From Caballeronia sordidicola (GTDB lineage Bacteria > Pseudomonadota > Gammaproteobacteria > Burkholderiales > Burkholderiaceae): 64,000 nt of DNA. A program made the position numbers and the translations under genes. The stretch lies in contig NZ_JNFG01000016.1 in the NCBI RefSeq assembly GCF_000729995.1, positions 1-64,000 of the forward strand. The letters run 5' to 3'. The notes below the pieces were generated by a model. That model had not been told where the DNA came from and searched no databases. It saw only the letters and a list, made by a program, of their open reading frames with translations. This document shows positions 17,807 through 29,666 of the stretch, one piece after another (position 1 is the stretch's first letter; the number at the start of each line of letters is the position of its first letter).

Positions 17807-19395
17807 GTCGAAGTGGCCTCGGGTTTGGTTTCCTGCCTGGCTTCAGCTTCAGGCGCCGCGCTGACTTGTACTGCAAGGTCGCGTACTGCCGCGACCAGAC
17901 CGCTCAGCGTTGCTTCATCTAGCGTCCCTGTGGCAACTAGCGCGGCGCTCGCCGCAGGGCCACCATGCGCATCCAGATGCGCGGCAAGACGCGTGCGAAC
18001 CGTCGCAATGCAGCCGACCGGCAGCGTGTCAAACACGCTGTCGGCGAGCGCGGCCAGCAACGCGATTTCATCGACGGGGCGCAGCGGCGCAAAACGTGGC
18101 TGCGTGATCAATGCGCGAATGCGCTGGCCTCGATCCACTTGCGCTTTGACCCTTGGCTCCATCGCACCGCCGAAACGCGTGAACATTTCAAGTTCAAGGA
18201 ACTGCGAATAATCGAGCCGCAAGCGCCCGGATACCTTGCGCAACGCCGCCAACTGCGCCTTGCCGCCGACCCGGCTCACGCTCAGGCCGACGTCCACGGC
18301 AGGGCGCTGGTTGGCAGCAAAAAGCGCAGCGTCGAGCATGATCTGCCCATCGGTAATCGAGATCAGGTTGGTGGGAATGTAGGCGGACAAATTGCCGGCA
18401 TCGGTCTCCGCTATCGGCAACGCCGTGAGCGATCCGCCGCCCAATTCCTTGGACAATTTCGCCGCGCGCTCCAGCAACCGCGCATGCAGGTAGAAGATAT
18501 CGCCGGGATACGCTTCGCGGCCCGGTGGTTCGCGCGTGAGCAACGCGAGTTCGCGATGCGTTGCGGCATGCTTGCTCAAATCGTCGATCACGATAAGCGC
18601 ATGTTGCCCACGGTCACGAAAATATTCGGCGATGGAGAAACCGCTGAACGGCGCGATCCATTGCAAACCCGGGGAAGCTGCCGCCGACGCGACCACGAAT
18701 ACGCATCGCTCGGGCGCGCCGTGGCGGCGCACTGCGTCGATTACACGCTGCACGGCGGTAGCACGCTGACCGATCGCCACATACACGCAGATCATGTCGG
18801 TGTGCTTCTGGTTTACGATCGTATCGATGGCAATCGAGGTCTTGCCAGTAGCCCGGTCGCCGATGATCAGTTCGCGCTGGCCACGGCCGATAGCAAACAA
18901 CGCGTCGATCAACAGGATACCGGTGGCGACCGGTTGCGCGACCAGATCCCGGTCGATGATGGAAGGTGCGGGCCGCTCTATCGGCAAATGCATTTCAGCC
19001 GCCACGGGTTCATCGTTGTCGAGCGGCCGGCCGAGCGGATCGACCACTCGCCCGAGCAGCCCGGGACCGACCGGCACTTCCACTACTTGCCCCGTCCCGG
19101 CGACGCGAGAGCCGGCGGAAATCGCATCGCCGTCGTCGAGCAGAACCGCGCCGATAGCATCGGCGTCCAGTGTGAGCGCAAAGCCGAACCGGCCGCCCTC
19201 GAAGCGCAGCAGTTCGTTCAGGCGCACATCGGGCAGGCCGGAGACGGAAGCAATGCCGTCGGACACGTGTTCAACGCGCCCGACCGTTTCCGCTTGGGGT
19301 GCAAACTGAGTGCGGGCGAGGGCGGCGCGGCTGCTGATAAGCCAGTCGCTGTCTACTTTGTCTCCTGTAGCGAGGTCGGTTTCGATGGGTGTCAT
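17803..19395 (-). CDS. atpA: N-type ATPase alpha subunit
   Basis: The 530-residue non-catalytic nucleotide-binding subunit. The P-loop GDRATGKT is at 179-186, and the domain order is beta barrel, nucleotide-binding, then helical C-terminus. The C-terminal tail has an extra Ala/Glu-rich stretch. Its ATG overlaps the atpF stop by four bases and its stop overlaps the atpG start by four bases, so translation is coupled. Confidence 0.95.
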   Translation of the reverse strand: MTPIETDLATGDKVDSDWLISSRAALARTQFAPQAETVGRVEHVSDGIASVSGLPDVRLNELLRFEGGRFGFALTLDADAIGAVLLDDGDAISAGSRVAGTGQVVEVPVGPGLLGRVVDPLGRPLDNDEPVAAEMHLPIERPAPSIIDRDLVAQPVATGILLIDALFAIGRGQRELIIGDRATGKTSIAIDTIVNQKHTDMICVYVAIGQRATAVQRVIDAVRRHGAPERCVFVVASAAASPGLQWIAPFSGFSIAEYFRDRGQHALIVIDDLSKHAATHRELALLTREPPGREAYPGDIFYLHARLLERAAKLSKELGGGSLTALPIAETDAGNLSAYIPTNLISITDGQIMLDAALFAANQRPAVDVGLSVSRVGGKAQLAALRKVSGRLRLDYSQFLELEMFTRFGGAMEPRVKAQVDRGQRIRALITQPRFAPLRPVDEIALLAALADSVFDTLPVGCIATVRTRLAAHLDAHGGPAASAALVATGTLDEATLSGLVAAVRDLAVQVSAAPEAEARQETKPEATST

Positions 19396-20126
19396 GAGCT
19401 GAGGAGCTCCGTTTTCAGGCCGGCGAGATCGTGGCGAAAACTGTTGCGCACGAGTGCGTGCGGCGCTTCCAGTTCAAGTCCTGCAATCACGGCGGGATCG
19501 ACCTTGACCTGAACCTGCAAAGGATGCCCCAGCGCCTGCGTGAACGCGGTTTGACATGCCGCCAGTTCATCGTCGGTGAGAGCGCGTGGCACGATCAGGT
19601 GGACCGGTTCTTCGTCGCCAGTCAGTTGTCCCCGCGTAGCCTCGGGCAGCGCGGCGAGCTCGCGCGCCAGTCCATCGATGAACCCCGCGATCCGTGCCTC
19701 GGCAGGCAGGCGATCGAGTAGCCGCGCGGTGACATCGAGTGCGAACTGCGACGCCCGATCGGAGTCCGCTGCGGCGGCCTCGCGGCGGCTGGCGTCGATT
19801 GCGGTTTGCGCCGCCGTGCGCATCTGGTCCGTCTCGGTGCGTGCCGCGTTCTCGAGTGACGTCTTGAGTTGCGCGGCTTCGGCCGTCGCCGCTTCGAGCA
19901 GGTGCGCGCGTTGCGCGGCAACTTCAGCACTATCAGCGGCGGCCTTCTGCTGCTCACCGATGGCCGCGGCTTTGGCTGCGGCGGCATCGGCCATCAGCGC
20001 TGCGGCTGCATGCTGGCGCTCCTCCACGATCTTTGCCACCGGGCGAAAAAGAAAGCGCGCCAGCAACCACACGAGCACGAGCGCGTTGACGGTCTGCAGC
20101 AGGAGAGTCCACCAGTCGATGTGCAT
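19392..20126 (-). CDS. atpF: N-type ATPase b subunit (peripheral stalk)
   Basis: The 244-residue stator subunit with one N-terminal membrane helix ([20 protein letters not shown], about 8-27) and a long Ala/Glu-rich coiled coil (about 35-170). It is longer than the E. coli b subunit (156), as is usual for N-ATPases, which lack a separate delta gene; the C-terminal part probably provides the delta-like contact. It begins 13 bp after atpE. Confidence 0.93.
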   Translation of the reverse strand: MHIDWWTLLLQTVNALVLVWLLARFLFRPVAKIVEERQHAAAALMADAAAAKAAAIGEQQKAAADSAEVAAQRAHLLEAATAEAAQLKTSLENAARTETDQMRTAAQTAIDASRREAAAADSDRASQFALDVTARLLDRLPAEARIAGFIDGLARELAALPEATRGQLTGDEEPVHLIVPRALTDDELAACQTAFTQALGHPLQVQVKVDPAVIAGLELEAPHALVRNSFRHDLAGLKTELLSS

Positions 20127-20139
20127 GATCAGTGTGCGC

Positions 20140-20388
20140 TCACTTCACGAACGGATTGGCGAACAGCACGAGCAGGGCGATCACCAGACAGTAGATTGCC
20201 ATGGTCTCGATCATCGCCAGGCCGACGAACAGCGTGCGCGAGATTGTGCCGGCCGATTCCGGTTGCCGCGCGAGCGCGTCCATGGCGGCCGCAACCGCGC
20301 GGCCTTCGCCGAGCGCCGGCCCGATTGCACCAAACGAGACCGCAAGCGCTGCGGCGAGAATGCTCACTACCTGGATCAGATTGTTCAT
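20140..20388 (-). CDS. atpE: N-type ATPase c subunit (rotor ring)
   Basis: An 82-residue two-helix proteolipid. TM1 carries GPALGEG with E28, the polar loop is RQPE (41-44), and TM2 carries the ion-binding E61 followed by T62. Two carboxylates per subunit are typical of N-ATPase c subunits. The Burkholderia pseudomallei N-ATPase ring has been reported as 17-meric and proton specific; the same coupling ion is likely here but cannot be proven from sequence. Confidence 0.95.
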   Translation of the reverse strand: MNNLIQVVSILAAALAVSFGAIGPALGEGRAVAAAMDALARQPESAGTISRTLFVGLAMIETMAIYCLVIALLVLFANPFVK

Positions 20389-21083
20389 TGTTGGCCTGCC
20401 TCTTTGCTGGAAGTCTTTGTGGGGTTTTCGGCTAGCGCGGCGCCAATGAAGACCATCGCGAGAACCGTGAAGATGTACGCCTGCACGGCGCCGGTCAGGA
20501 GGTCGAGCGCCATCAGCGGGATGGGGACGAGCAACCCGGCGAGCGACAGCACGATGCCGACGACGAATACGCCGCTCATCACGTTGCCGAACAGGCGCAC
20601 GACCAGCGAGAAGGTCCGCGTGATTTGCTCGACCACATTGAGTGGGATCATGATCCAGGTGGGTTCGGCGAAGGTGGCGAGGTAACGGCCCAGGCCGCGC
20701 GTGCGGACGCCGTAGAAAATCGTCGCGCAGAACACGATCAGGGCGAGTGCGGCATCGGTTTCTACATGAGCTGTAGGGGGTTCGACACCCGGCAGCAACG
20801 ACGACCAGTTGCTGACCAGGATAAACAGGAAGAGCGTGCCGACCAGCGAGCGATAACGCTCAGGCTCGGCTTGCATGGTGTCGCGGATCTGGTCGTCTAT
20901 GGTGCTGACCAACAGTTCGAGCACCGTCTGTACTTTCGATGGCGTGAGCGACAAGCGGCGCGTGTACCACGCGGCGCCTCCGCCAAGCAGGGCCATGATG
21001 ACCCACGTCGCGACTACGGGCGCCGATACATCGATGGGCCCAATATGGAACAGCGTGGCAGTGACGAGCGGCGAGGCAATCAT
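20385..21083 (-). CDS. atpB: N-type ATPase a subunit
   Basis: A 232-residue membrane stator subunit. The essential arginine is R163 in SLVVRLFGN, the equivalent of E. coli R210. The frame is open further upstream, but the ATG at 21083 overlaps the atpR stop by four bases in the pattern of the whole operon, and the sequence from MIASPLVTATLFHIGPIDVS is the normal N-terminus. Confidence 0.94.
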   Translation of the reverse strand: MIASPLVTATLFHIGPIDVSAPVVATWVIMALLGGGAAWYTRRLSLTPSKVQTVLELLVSTIDDQIRDTMQAEPERYRSLVGTLFLFILVSNWSSLLPGVEPPTAHVETDAALALIVFCATIFYGVRTRGLGRYLATFAEPTWIMIPLNVVEQITRTFSLVVRLFGNVMSGVFVVGIVLSLAGLLVPIPLMALDLLTGAVQAYIFTVLAMVFIGAALAENPTKTSSKEAGQQ

Positions 21084-21361
21084 GGCGTGCTGACCTGCAC
21101 TCGCCGCAGGATGACGCTGCGCGCCAGCAACAAACCGGCCGCGCCGCATAACAGCGGCCACGCGCCAAGTTTCGCCAGGATACCGAACAGAATGACCACG
21201 CCTGCGAGGCGCAGGAGTTGCAGGCCGAATGCTTTGGCTGGCGTGCCGGAGACCAGCAACCGGATGTTCCAGTGCAAGGTCGAGAAGTGGATTGCACCGG
21301 CCGCGAGGCCGACGCTCACACCAATCGCGATCTGGGCTGCGAGCGGTAAGTGGTAGGTCAT
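21080..21361 (-). CDS. atpR: N-type ATPase accessory subunit AtpR
   Basis: A 93-residue protein with three hydrophobic segments, in the position specific to N-ATPases (between atpQ and atpB). AtpR has conserved arginines in the membrane that are thought to interact with the c-ring carboxylates; candidates are in WNIRLLVSG and LLARSVILRR. ATG 21361 has GGAGAG upstream and overlaps the atpQ stop. Confidence 0.88.
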   Translation of the reverse strand: MTYHLPLAAQIAIGVSVGLAAGAIHFSTLHWNIRLLVSGTPAKAFGLQLLRLAGVVILFGILAKLGAWPLLCGAAGLLLARSVILRRVQVSTP

Positions 21362-21677
21362 TGCCGATCTCTCCGGGTTTGCCGATGCATCCATTTCCAT
21401 GCGGACCACAGTCCGACGGCCGCACCGGCCATGAGTAGCGGCGCTGAGAAAAACACGCCGGTGTTGAAGTGCCGGTCGAGCCAGTGGCCAATGACGAGCC
21501 CAAGCAGTGTCGGCACGACGATGGTCCAGCCGAGGATCCCGATCTGACCGAGGCGGACACCGAGCGATGGTTCCGGCTCTTCCTGCGCTTCGCGTTTGCG
21601 CTGCACGGCTTGCCGGGCGGCATGCGCCATGCGGTCCGTTTCGCGCTTGGGATCGATATCGTCAGGTGAGGGCTGGG

Positions 21678-21681
<4 letters not shown>
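21358..21681 (-). CDS. atpQ: N-type ATPase accessory subunit AtpQ (AtpI-like)
   Basis: A 107-residue protein with a charged N-terminal half and two hydrophobic helices (about 48-66 and 75-95), matching the AtpQ/AtpI-like family. AtpI-type proteins assist c-ring assembly or Mg2+ supply. It lies between atpC and atpR with four-base overlaps. Confidence 0.88.
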
Positions 21682-23899
<2,218 letters not shown>

Positions 23900-23910
23900 T
23901 CACCTGTCGG

Positions 23911-24522
23911 TCAGCTTCGCTGGAGGTTCCCGGCTGAATCAACCGATACCGACCCCACAATCGCCCCGCCGGCTATTCCCACAGGCAGTACGCTGCGCCC
24001 GTGCGTCTCGTTGATGATTTCCGCAGCGGACAGATAGAACGCCAGCGCTGCAGTGACCAGGCCGCAATAGCCGCCCGCGTGATGCAGCCACACGAGTCCG
24101 GTCCATTCGCTTGCGGCCAGCACGAAGAAGGTGATCCAAAGGACGAGGAACACCAATTGCAGCGCACGTGCCGAGCGCCATGTCGCGACCCACATGTACA
24201 GCGTGAATACGCCCCACAGGAACAGGTACCAACCAATAAAAGCGGCCGGCACCTTGTCGTGCAGGAACAGCACAAAGAGCGCGAGCGACCACCAGAATGC
24301 CCCGTAGCTGAGGAAAGCGGTGGCGCCGAACGTGTTGCCGCGCGGTATTTCCATGATCCCTGCTATTGCCTGTGCTGTGCCGCCGTAAGCGAAGGCGACG
24401 GCGAGCACCATGCCCATGGCGTCGCCTGTGAACCAGCCGGCGTTGATCATGCTGAGCAGCCAGGTTGTCAGAGCAAATCCGGCGAGCCCGAGCGACGCGG
24501 GGTTAGGTGTCTTGAAGTTCAT
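23911..24522 (-). CDS. satP: Acetate/succinate transporter SatP (GPR1/FUN34/YaaH)
   Basis: A 203-residue protein with six hydrophobic segments. The family signature NPASLGLAGFALTTWLL (7-23) and the polar pore motif FLSYGAFWWS are present. It imports or equilibrates acetate with protons. AGGAGA lies before the ATG. It follows acs by 113 bp on the same strand, so uptake and activation of acetate are coupled. Confidence 0.92.
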   Translation of the reverse strand: MNFKTPNPASLGLAGFALTTWLLSMINAGWFTGDAMGMVLAVAFAYGGTAQAIAGIMEIPRGNTFGATAFLSYGAFWWSLALFVLFLHDKVPAAFIGWYLFLWGVFTLYMWVATWRSARALQLVFLVLWITFFVLAASEWTGLVWLHHAGGYCGLVTAALAFYLSAAEIINETHGRSVLPVGIAGGAIVGSVSVDSAGNLQRS

Positions 24523-24635
24523 GATGAGTCTCCTGATGGAAACAAAATCTGTCGCGCAGCAGTCTGGACGAATGAACGGTTGCGCGACGCAAGCTTAGGG
24601 TTGAACGTTCTCGATATGCGGTCTTTAAGCGCTCA

Positions 24636-26612
24636 TTAAGCAGGATCGGCGAACTGCGCGATCACCTGCGGATTTTCAACGGTCGACGTGTCTTGCGAGA
24701 CTTCTTCGCCCTTCGCGACCGAGCGCAACATGCGGCGCACGACCTTGCCGGAACGCGTTTTTGGCATCGCGTCGCCGAAGCGGATCTCCTTCGGTTTTGC
24801 GATTGGACCGATCTCCTTGCCGACCCATGCGCGCAATTCATCGGCTATGCGCTTCACGTCGGTGCCGGTAGGGCGCGGGCCTTTCAATACGACGAATGCG
24901 ACGATGGCTTCCCCGAATGTTTCATCAGGGCGACCAACGACCGCCGCTTCGGCGACCAGCGGGCACGCCGACAGCGCCGACTCGATTTCCATCGTGCCCA
25001 TGCGGTGACCCGATACATTAAGCACATCGTCAACACGGCCGGTGATCGTGAAATAACCTGTGTCGGCGTCGCGAATCGCGCCATCTCCGGCGAGATACAG
25101 ATTGCCTCCGAGTTCCTCCGGGTAATAGCCATTGCGAAAGCGATCCGGGTTGCCCCAGACGGTGCGGATCATCGACGGCCAGGGCTTGCGGATGACCAGC
25201 ACGCCGCCTTGTCCGTTCGGGACCTCGTTGCCGGTTTCATCGACGATCGCGGCATCTATGCCGGGCAGCGGCAGCGTGCAGGAGCCAGGAACAAGCGGGG
25301 TTACGCCCGGCAACGGCGTGATCATGTGACCGCCTGTTTCGGTCTGCCAGAACGTGTCGAGCACGGGGCACTTGCCACCGCCAACATGCTCCGAATACCA
25401 GTTCCACGCGCTCGGGTTGATGGGTTCACCAACTGTGCCGAGGATGCGCAACGTGCTCAGGTCGAAGCTTCCCGGATGCACCGCGCGATCCGCTTCAGCG
25501 CTCTTGATGAGAGAGCGGATGGCAGTCGGCGCGGTGTAGAAAATCGACACCTTGTGGCGTTCGATCATGTCCCAGAAGCGGCCGGCGTTCGGGTACGTGG
25601 GCACGCCTTCGAAAATGACCTGGGTTGCGCCAACGGCGGTCGGCCCGTAGCAGATGTACGTATGCCCCGTGATCCAGCCGATGTCGGCGGTACACCAGAA
25701 GACATCGTCGGGCTTGATGTCGAAGGTCCACTTCATGGTGACCGCGGCCCACAGCAGATAACCTCCCGTGCTGTGCTGCACGCCCTTCGGTGCGCCGGTG
25801 GACCCTGACGTATACAACACGAACAGCGGATGCTCGGCGCTCACCCACTCGGGCTCGCAGGTATCCGGCTGGTCATTCTCCAGCTCATGCAGCCACGCGT
25901 CGCGGCCGCCGATCCATGGAATCCGGCCACCCGTGCGCCGGTAGATGACGACGGTCTTCACGGCGTCGGTGCCGCCCATTGCAAGCGCCTCGTCCACAAT
26001 GCTTTTCAGCGGCAGCGTCTTGCCGGCGCGAACCTGCTCGTCGGCGGTAATGATGGCTACCGCGCCAACGTTCGTGATGCGCTCATGCAGTGACTTCGCG
26101 GAAAAGCCACCGAACACGACGCAATGCGGTGCGCCAATGCGCGCGCAGGCCTGCATCGCGACAACACCTTCGACTGACATCGGCAGATAGATGACGACGC
26201 GGTCGCCTTTCTTCACGCCGCGTGCCCGCAGTGCATTCGCGAGCCGGCATACCCGGTGATACAACGCCTGATACGTGACGGTGGAAACTCGGCCGTCGTC
26301 GGACTCGAAGATGATCGCGGTCTTGTTCGCATTGCCGCTGGCCAGATTGCGGTCGAGACAGTTGTACGACGCATTCAGTTCGCCGTCTTCGAACCACTTG
26401 TAGAACGGCGCGTCCCGGTCGTTGAGAATCTGCGTGAACGGGCGGCGCCAGGTCAGATGCTCGCGCGCAAGACGTGCCCAGAACGCTTCGTGATCCTGAG
26501 CAGCCTCAGCCACGAGCGCACGGTAGGCGTCCATGCTTTCAATTGCGGTGCTGCGGCCTGCCGGAGGAATGCCCTGGGCAGGGACGAGAGGGGTTGATTC
26601 GATGGTAGACAT
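24636..26612 (-). CDS. acsA: Acetyl-CoA synthetase
   Basis: A 658-residue AMP-forming enzyme (acetate + ATP + CoA to acetyl-CoA). Motifs: [11 protein letters not shown] (P-loop-like A3), [11 protein letters not shown] (A5), [15 protein letters not shown] (A8) and [11 protein letters not shown], whose lysine is the regulatory and catalytic acetylation site. The length equals the family norm (about 650-660). GAGGAG lies 4 bp from the ATG. An FNR-type promoter lies 150-190 bp upstream, which suggests low-oxygen induction together with satP. Confidence 0.95.
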   Translation of the reverse strand: MSTIESTPLVPAQGIPPAGRSTAIESMDAYRALVAEAAQDHEAFWARLAREHLTWRRPFTQILNDRDAPFYKWFEDGELNASYNCLDRNLASGNANKTAIIFESDDGRVSTVTYQALYHRVCRLANALRARGVKKGDRVVIYLPMSVEGVVAMQACARIGAPHCVVFGGFSAKSLHERITNVGAVAIITADEQVRAGKTLPLKSIVDEALAMGGTDAVKTVVIYRRTGGRIPWIGGRDAWLHELENDQPDTCEPEWVSAEHPLFVLYTSGSTGAPKGVQHSTGGYLLWAAVTMKWTFDIKPDDVFWCTADIGWITGHTYICYGPTAVGATQVIFEGVPTYPNAGRFWDMIERHKVSIFYTAPTAIRSLIKSAEADRAVHPGSFDLSTLRILGTVGEPINPSAWNWYSEHVGGGKCPVLDTFWQTETGGHMITPLPGVTPLVPGSCTLPLPGIDAAIVDETGNEVPNGQGGVLVIRKPWPSMIRTVWGNPDRFRNGYYPEELGGNLYLAGDGAIRDADTGYFTITGRVDDVLNVSGHRMGTMEIESALSACPLVAEAAVVGRPDETFGEAIVAFVVLKGPRPTGTDVKRIADELRAWVGKEIGPIAKPKEIRFGDAMPKTRSGKVVRRMLRSVAKGEEVSQDTSTVENPQVIAQFADPA

Positions 26613-26764
26613 GGTCTCCTCGCTTTAGTCATGGATCATGAGATCGGCGAGCCAACAGGGGTCGTCGCTTGGGGAAGGGTTTTTGATAAAGGGCTCTTGA
26701 TGGCCCGATGATGCAGAGGGAGTGCACCGGCTGCACCTGATCGAAAAATCGCTGCCGTTATATG

Positions 26765-26805
26765 ACTATGAGATGTCCGGTGGATATCTCATTGATACAG
26801 GTCAA
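26765..26805 (-). promoter_or_regulatory. FNR-type class II promoter of acs-satP
   Basis: TTGATACAGGTCAA (26792-26805) has one mismatch to the FNR palindrome. On the minus strand CATAGT (26770-26765) begins 35 bp from the box edge. Expected transcription start is near 26758, about 145 nt upstream of the acs ATG. Confidence 0.6.
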
Positions 26806-26828
26806 CGAGGCAGGTCAGTGCCGTGGTT

Positions 26829-27578
26829 TCACCTACGCTGCCCGACCAGATCGTCCATCAGCGGCACGACTGCCAGCACGACCAGCATTGCCGAGAGCGG
26901 CAGGGTCGATATGAAACCCACGTACTTGAAACCCAGCGCACCCGCAAGGCCGCCAATGAAAAACATGCCGAGCAGTGAAGCCAGCAACCGGAGCCGCGAC
27001 CGGTCCGCCCGGACAGCGGTAACGCCGGGCCCGGACTCAGACACATTCCAATAAAAGAGCTTGCCGAGTTCAATGCCGATATCCGTGACGATGCCGGTCA
27101 TATGCGTGGTGCGGATCTCGGCTTTGGATATCTTCGTGATGATCGCGTTCTGCAGGCCCATGACGTAGCAGAGCAACCCTACCGTCGCGGGCACGAACAG
27201 GAACCGGTTGTTTTCCAGATTCGAGCCAAGCAGGCCGAACACGAGGAGCAGTACGGCCTCAAGCATCAACGGCAGCGCGTATTCGCTATGTGCCCGCCTG
27301 CGCCGGCCCCAGTTGATCATGATCGCGGAGGTGGCAGCGCCGGTCGTGAATGCGGCGAGTGAACTTAATCCTGCGATGACAAGGCCAAGGTCGCCTAAGG
27401 AGAGGTTATCGCCGAGTGCCGATACGATCCCCGACATATGCGAGGTGTACTGCCCGACGGCAAGAAAGCCGCCCGCGTTGGCCGCGCCCGCGATAAACGC
27501 AAGCCAGCGTCCAAGGCGCCGGTTATTCTGGTCGGTGCGCTGCGGCCGCGCGAAACCTCGCAGGTACTCTATGGGCAT
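26829..27578 (-). CDS. DUF1275 (YoaK) membrane protein
   Basis: A 249-residue protein with about six hydrophobic segments, of the YoaK/DUF1275 family. Typical features are LAFIAGAANAGGFLAVGQYT near the start and GLQNAIITKISKAEIRTTHM in the middle. The function is unknown; some members have been proposed as transporters. It begins 15 bp after the fnr stop and is probably in the same transcript. Confidence 0.85.
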   Translation of the reverse strand: MPIEYLRGFARPQRTDQNNRRLGRWLAFIAGAANAGGFLAVGQYTSHMSGIVSALGDNLSLGDLGLVIAGLSSLAAFTTGAATSAIMINWGRRRRAHSEYALPLMLEAVLLLVFGLLGSNLENNRFLFVPATVGLLCYVMGLQNAIITKISKAEIRTTHMTGIVTDIGIELGKLFYWNVSESGPGVTAVRADRSRLRLLASLLGMFFIGGLAGALGFKYVGFISTLPLSAMLVVLAVVPLMDDLVGQRR

Positions 27579-27593
27579 GTCCGTTCGCTTCGA

Positions 27594-28382
27594 TCAAACG
27601 CCGGCGAGCCTCTCGCTATCGAGAATGTGTACCTGCTTACCGTTCGTATCGATCACCCCTGCATGCTGTAGCTTGGAGAACATCCGGCTGACGGTCTCGA
27701 GTTTCAGCCCGAGATAGCTGCCAATCTCTTCCCGCGTCATCCGCAGGTTGAATTCCGCGGAAGAGTAGCCGCGCTTCTTCATCCTCGACGACAAATTGAG
27801 CAGGAACGCCGCCACACGCTGCTGCGCGGTCATGGTGCCGAGCATCATCATGAGTCCGGATTCACGCACGATTTCGCCGCTCATCATCCGATGCACATGC
27901 TGCTGCATGGCCTTCACATCGTGGCAAAGGTCCTCGAGCAAATCGAACGGGATGACACATACCTTGCTGTCCTCGAGCGCGATTGCATCGCAATTCTGTT
28001 CATCGGAGCACACGCCGTCGAGTCCGAGCGGTTCGCCCGCAATATGAAAGCCGGTGACCTGCTCGTGGCCGTCGCGATGCGTGATGACCGTCTTGAAGCA
28101 GCCGACGCGCACCGCATAGATGCTTTTGAATTTATCGCCGGCGCGGTATAGCGTCTCGCCGCGTCGTACGATCCGCGTGGAGCACACAATGGCATCGAGC
28201 CGGGCCAGCTCCGTCGCGCTCAGGTGAGCCGGCATGCAGATGGAATGCAACGAACAGTCGGAGCAATTCGTGCCCGCGACGGGGCCCGGCGGTGGCGGGC
28301 TCGTGCTGGCGGAACGCGTCATGTACACGAGAGGATTCACCGTTGTTGAAGCGGCGGGCGCATAAGCGGTAGCTGAGGTCAT
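27594..28382 (-). CDS. fnr: Oxygen-sensing FNR-type regulator
   Basis: A 262-residue Crp/FNR protein. The [4Fe-4S] ligands are all visible: C40, C43 and C49 in NCSDCSLHSIC (C-x2-C-x5-C) and C142 in SKVCVIPFD. The spacing 49 to 142 equals that between C29 and C122 of E. coli FNR. The recognition helix contains ETVSRMF, keeping the E--SR residues that read TTGAT. The N-terminal 38 residues are extra and proline-rich. The predicted target motif occurs at nine places in this window, so this gene is the likely master regulator of the region. GGAGA precedes the ATG. Confidence 0.95.
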   Translation of the reverse strand: MTSATAYAPAASTTVNPLVYMTRSASTSPPPPGPVAGTNCSDCSLHSICMPAHLSATELARLDAIVCSTRIVRRGETLYRAGDKFKSIYAVRVGCFKTVITHRDGHEQVTGFHIAGEPLGLDGVCSDEQNCDAIALEDSKVCVIPFDLLEDLCHDVKAMQQHVHRMMSGEIVRESGLMMMLGTMTAQQRVAAFLLNLSSRMKKRGYSSAEFNLRMTREEIGSYLGLKLETVSRMFSKLQHAGVIDTNGKQVHILDSERLAGV

Positions 28383-28466
28383 GCCTGTCTCCAGAAGAGT
28401 CGGACGATCACTGAATGGATTTACTGACGAGCTGTGCGCATCGGGCGTGGATCGACTTAAACGCGG

Positions 28467-28865
28467 TCATGCCGGCTCGCACGGTGTTGGCTCAGGGCGG
28501 GGCGCGTTGGCCATCTGCTGAATCGCGTCGCGAGCCAGTTCGTATTCGCAGGTCTTGTCGAAGAAATAGCGGGCGCCGGCGCGCTGGCACGCGGCACGAA
28601 ACGCCGGTCCGGAATGATCGGTCAACACCATGGTCGGCACCGGCGGCGTGGCACGCGCCAGCGACTCGACGATCCCCATGCCGTTGCCACCCGCCAGATG
28701 CGGGTCGACGATCACGAGATCCGCGCGGGTCATGCGGATGCACCCCAGCGCCGTGTCCGCTTCTTCCGACTCTCCCACGATCACCACGCCGGCCAGCGCG
28801 CCGATCAGCGCGGAGAGGCGGCGGCGCACCGGGCTCGAGTCATCAACAAGGAAGATCTTCAGCAT
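28467..28865 (-). CDS. Stand-alone receiver-domain response regulator
   Basis: A 132-residue single receiver domain without an output domain. Acidic pocket D8/D9, phosphoacceptor D54 in LVIVDPHL, the switch threonine in VLTD and the lysine in FFDKTCE are all present, so it should be phosphorylatable. The ATG at 28865 (MLKIFLVDD) is more plausible than the GTG at 28874. It lies between fnr and the NarL-type regulator; it could be a phosphate sink or act by protein contact. Confidence 0.85.
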   Translation of the reverse strand: MLKIFLVDDSSPVRRRLSALIGALAGVVIVGESEEADTALGCIRMTRADLVIVDPHLAGGNGMGIVESLARATPPVPTMVLTDHSGPAFRAACQRAGARYFFDKTCEYELARDAIQQMANAPRPEPTPCEPA

Positions 28866-29018
28866 GGCGCGCAACCGTTTGAGTTCATGCCTCGAAGTAT
28901 GGTCGGGGCTATCTCAAAATAAAATCGGCAAGCGGCCAGACATGATGTAGGGGTTTGGGAGGGGCTGTAGGGGTTGGACTACACGCTTGGTGCTTGCCGC
29001 TTGTGTATGGGCGCGCTA

Positions 29019-29666
29019 TCAGGCGTCGCAGTCGTCGTCGAAGAGCTTGTGGCGCATGGCGTAGCGGACCAGTGCGGTGTCGTGCGGCATCTGCATTTTT
29101 TCGAGAATGCGGGTTTTGTACGTGCTGACAGTCTTGGCGCTCACCGACAGCGCCTGGGCGATCTGCGTGATCGTTTCACCCGCTGCAATCCGCCGGAAGA
29201 CTTCGAATTCGCGGTCGGAAAGCCGACGGTGCGGCAGGTCGTCGGCCGGTTCGTTCAGGCTTTGTGCGAGCCGCTCGGCCATGGCGAGGCTCACGTACAC
29301 ACCGCCTGCAGCGACCTTGCTCACTGCCGTGACCAGTTCAGCGCTTGCACTTTCCTTGGTCAAATAACCCGATGCCCCCGCCTTGAACGCACGCACCGCG
29401 TATTGCTGTTCGGCATGCATCGTCAGGACCAGGATGCGCAGCGCCGGTTTCTCGTCCTTGATCTGCTTGAGCAGTTCGACGCCGTTCCTGCCGGGCATCG
29501 ACAGGTCGAGAACCAGCACGTCCGCCGGGGTGGCACGGATCATTGCCATGGTGGTGGCGCCGTCGCTGGCTTCGCCAGCGACTTCCAGGCCGTTCGCGCT
29601 GAGCAGGATATGGCGTAGCCCGTCACGCACGAGGGCGTGGTCATCGGCGATCAATACTCGAGTCAT
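29019..29666 (-). CDS. NarL/FixJ-type response regulator
   Basis: A 215-residue regulator with a receiver domain (phosphoacceptor D54 in VLVLDLSMPG) and a C-terminal LuxR-type HTH (LSDREFEVFRRIAAGETITQ then VSAKTVSTYKTRILEKM). Its ATG overlaps the stop of the histidine kinase gene by four bases, so they form a cognate pair. It may also receive phosphate from the orphan kinase at 34791. Confidence 0.92.
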   Translation of the reverse strand: MTRVLIADDHALVRDGLRHILLSANGLEVAGEASDGATTMAMIRATPADVLVLDLSMPGRNGVELLKQIKDEKPALRILVLTMHAEQQYAVRAFKAGASGYLTKESASAELVTAVSKVAAGGVYVSLAMAERLAQSLNEPADDLPHRRLSDREFEVFRRIAAGETITQIAQALSVSAKTVSTYKTRILEKMQMPHDTALVRYAMRHKLFDDDCDA